Part shown: positions 42,781-43,945 of the stretch, one piece after another | How positions within the stretch are numbered: position 1 is the stretch's first letter | Layout of the letters: the number at the start of each line of letters is the position of its first letter | NCBI GenBank assembly: GCA_007128425.1 | Contig: SKXL01000179.1 | Coordinates: 1 to 43,945, forward strand | Direction: 5' to 3' | Length of the DNA stretch: 43,945 bases | Source: Balneolales bacterium | GTDB taxonomy: Bacteria > Bacteroidota > Rhodothermia > Balneolales > Natronogracilivirgulaceae | Notes under the pieces: model-generated | Told to the model about the DNA's origin: nothing | The model's input: only the letters and a program-made list of their open reading frames with translations | Database searches by the model: none | Made by a program: the position numbers and the translations under genes

Positions 42781-42810
42781 CAAAAAGCGGAGAGTATCCC
42801 AAACTCAGAC

Positions 42811-43692
42811 ATGTCCATATACGGTGACAGCTTCGGAAGCGCACTTAAAAGAGGTTATCTCGGCCTGCCGTCGGCTCTGCGCGTAATTCTGCTACTTAAT
42901 GTGGCGATATTCGTATTGCAGGCCATAGTCGTTGCATTCGGCGGCGGAGCCCTGGTCTCCGGTTTGTTCAATGTGTTCGGGTTTATTCCGGAATGGCAGA
43001 TTGCCCTGCTGCAACCCTGGAGACTGGTAACCTATATGTTTCTGCACGGGTCGGTCCTGCATGTGGCATTCAACATGCTCTGGTTATGGTGGATGGGGCG
43101 TCCGGTCGAACAGCAGCTTGGTCCGCGCAATTTTCTGGTGATCTACTTTGGATCGGGTATCGGAGGCGCACTTATCAATCTGGTACTCAGTCCATTCTTT
43201 GCAGCCAATGTGACCATCGGGGCATCCGGTGCTGTTTTCGGGATGATGGTCGCATTTGCCATGCTCTTTCCGCGGATTCCCATCATGCTGCTATTCCTTC
43301 CACCGATCGAAGCGCGGTTTCTGGTGGCCGGTCTTATCGCCATCGACCTGCTGTTCATCTCCTCGGCGGATAATGTAGCGAGGATTGTCCACCTCGGCGG
43401 TGCGTTCTGGGGCTATATTCTGGTGAAATTATACTGGCAGGGGTACAATTATGACCTCTGGTTTGAACTGTTCAGGCAGCGATTCAAAAAGAAAAAGGTG
43501 CCCGGGAAATCGGGTCCGGTATCCTCCGGAGCCCGGAACCCGCGCATGAAGAAAGTTGCCGATGCGGAAATTGTTGAGGAGTACAGCCAGGATGACCTGG
43601 ATCGCATTCTTGATAAAATTTCAAAATCGGGATATGAGGCGCTGAGTGCGGAAGAAAAACGACTTTTGTTTGAACTAAGCAAGAAGAATTGA
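42811..43692 (+). CDS. Rhomboid-family intramembrane serine protease (2) with C-terminal extension
   Basis: A 293-residue protein with the six-helix core, Ser139 in GASGA, His194 in HLGGA and HGSVLHVAFN (79-88). After the core comes a basic, Lys/Arg/Pro-rich linker and a C-terminal 45-residue helical region (DDLDRILDKISKSGYEALS) that resembles the DUF6576-type tail found after rhomboids in Bacteroidota. The tail could bind a regulator or the substrate. It is not closely similar to its neighbour, so the two were probably not recently duplicated. A 69-bp gap follows before ispG. Confidence 0.9.
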   Translation: MSIYGDSFGSALKRGYLGLPSALRVILLLNVAIFVLQAIVVAFGGGALVSGLFNVFGFIPEWQIALLQPWRLVTYMFLHGSVLHVAFNMLWLWWMGRPVEQQLGPRNFLVIYFGSGIGGALINLVLSPFFAANVTIGASGAVFGMMVAFAMLFPRIPIMLLFLPPIEARFLVAGLIAIDLLFISSADNVARIVHLGGAFWGYILVKLYWQGYNYDLWFELFRQRFKKKKVPGKSGPVSSGARNPRMKKVADAEIVEEYSQDDLDRILDKISKSGYEALSAEEKRLLFELSKKN

Positions 43693-43761
43693 GGTTTCGT
43701 ACAGTGCTGTTGTACACACTCAAAAAAGTTGCAGACAAATCCTAATCGATTACGCTCGTGA

Positions 43762-43945
43762 TGAATCGCAGAAAATCCATTGCCGTTGATGTCGGCGGTG
43801 TACGCGTCGGTGGAGATGCCCCGGTGGTGGTCCAGTCCATGACCAATACCGATACCGCCGATATCCCCGAAACCATTGAACAGGTGCACCGTCTGGCTGC
43901 GGCCGGTTCGGAGCTGGTGCGCATCACGGTCAACAACAAGGAAGC
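43762..43945 (+). CDS. ispG: 4-hydroxy-3-methylbut-2-enyl diphosphate synthase, N-terminus (runs off the window)
   Basis: The frame opens with ATG 43762 and is still open at the window edge, giving about 61 residues. The [19 protein letters not shown] motif, then [20 protein letters not shown] and NN, is the unmistakable start of IspG/GcpE, the iron-sulfur enzyme of the MEP pathway to isoprenoids. Thus this organism probably makes isoprenoids by the MEP route. The C-terminal [4Fe-4S] domain is outside the window, so the cysteine ligands cannot be checked. Confidence 0.95.

Noticed and set aside
42124-42783. A 219-codon minus-strand frame opposite the first rhomboid
   Set aside because: The rhomboid on the plus strand has its complete active site; the antisense frame has no pattern.
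1-43945. CRISPR arrays, transposases, integrases, toxin-antitoxin or restriction systems
   Set aside because: I found no regular repeat-spacer array, no transposase-like or integrase-like frame, and no recognisable defence gene. The only direct repeats are the gatC copies.

Overview
The window is about 44 kb of ordinary bacterial chromosome, densely coded on both strands, with no plasmid, phage, CRISPR array or insertion sequence that I can recognise. The gene set suggests a member of the FCB group, most likely Balneolota/Rhodothermota or a near relative. It has bacillithiol deacetylase BshB1, YfhO-type envelope proteins, a GatC amidotransferase subunit, an HPr/Enzyme I pair with no sugar permease, a nitroreductase/pyruvyltransferase polysaccharide cassette, and mostly poor Shine-Dalgarno sequences. 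The assignment is inference; no rRNA or other decisive marker is present.

Layout. 1-662 (-): N-terminal part of histidyl-tRNA synthetase. 785-10989 (-): a surface-polysaccharide block with two flippases, a SAM methyltransferase, a polysaccharide pyruvyl transferase, a nitroreductase-like protein, a GT4 glycosyltransferase and a YfhO-family membrane protein. The middle of it (about 2.3-7.0 kb) is clearly more AT-rich than its surroundings. 10982-12076 (-): a scrambled locus with an intact gatC, a second truncated gatC 788 bp away that runs into the yfhO start, and remnants of a methyltransferase and another gene between them. 12180-14259 (+): HPr and Enzyme I. 14511-14810 (+): a stand-alone glycogen-binding (CBM48) protein. 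14967-17795 (+): an overlapping birA-tilS-hpt operon, then tRNA-Ser(GCT) with a strong terminator, then mgsA.

18745-22738 (-): an Fe(III)-type ABC importer (ATPase, fused permease, binding protein) with a possible DtxR-like operator upstream. 23003-26414 (-): YjbQ, an SDR with a degenerate catalytic motif, an unidentified polytopic membrane protein and SucD. 26583-31927 (+): DnaG, an inositol monophosphatase, and an ECF sigma / anti-sigma-like / Spy-like envelope-stress module with a candidate autoregulatory promoter. 31943-32692 (-): BshB1. 32887-40513 (+): a MacAB-TolC-like exporter split into two permease genes, a YqjD/YqjE/YqjK-like envelope trio, then TolC, the adaptor and the ATPase. 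40560-43945 (+): a CrtI-like flavoprotein, two rhomboid proteases and the start of ispG.

The most unusual structure is the gatC tandem duplication and decay, which leaves a truncated gatC as a coupled leader ORF for yfhO. Next come a roughly 55-residue Ser-rich insert inside the iron-transporter ATPase, an A9 tract at the start of a low-complexity insert in the glycosyltransferase (possible phase variation), and the ECF module promoter. I saw no convincing wholly new defence or biosynthetic system.
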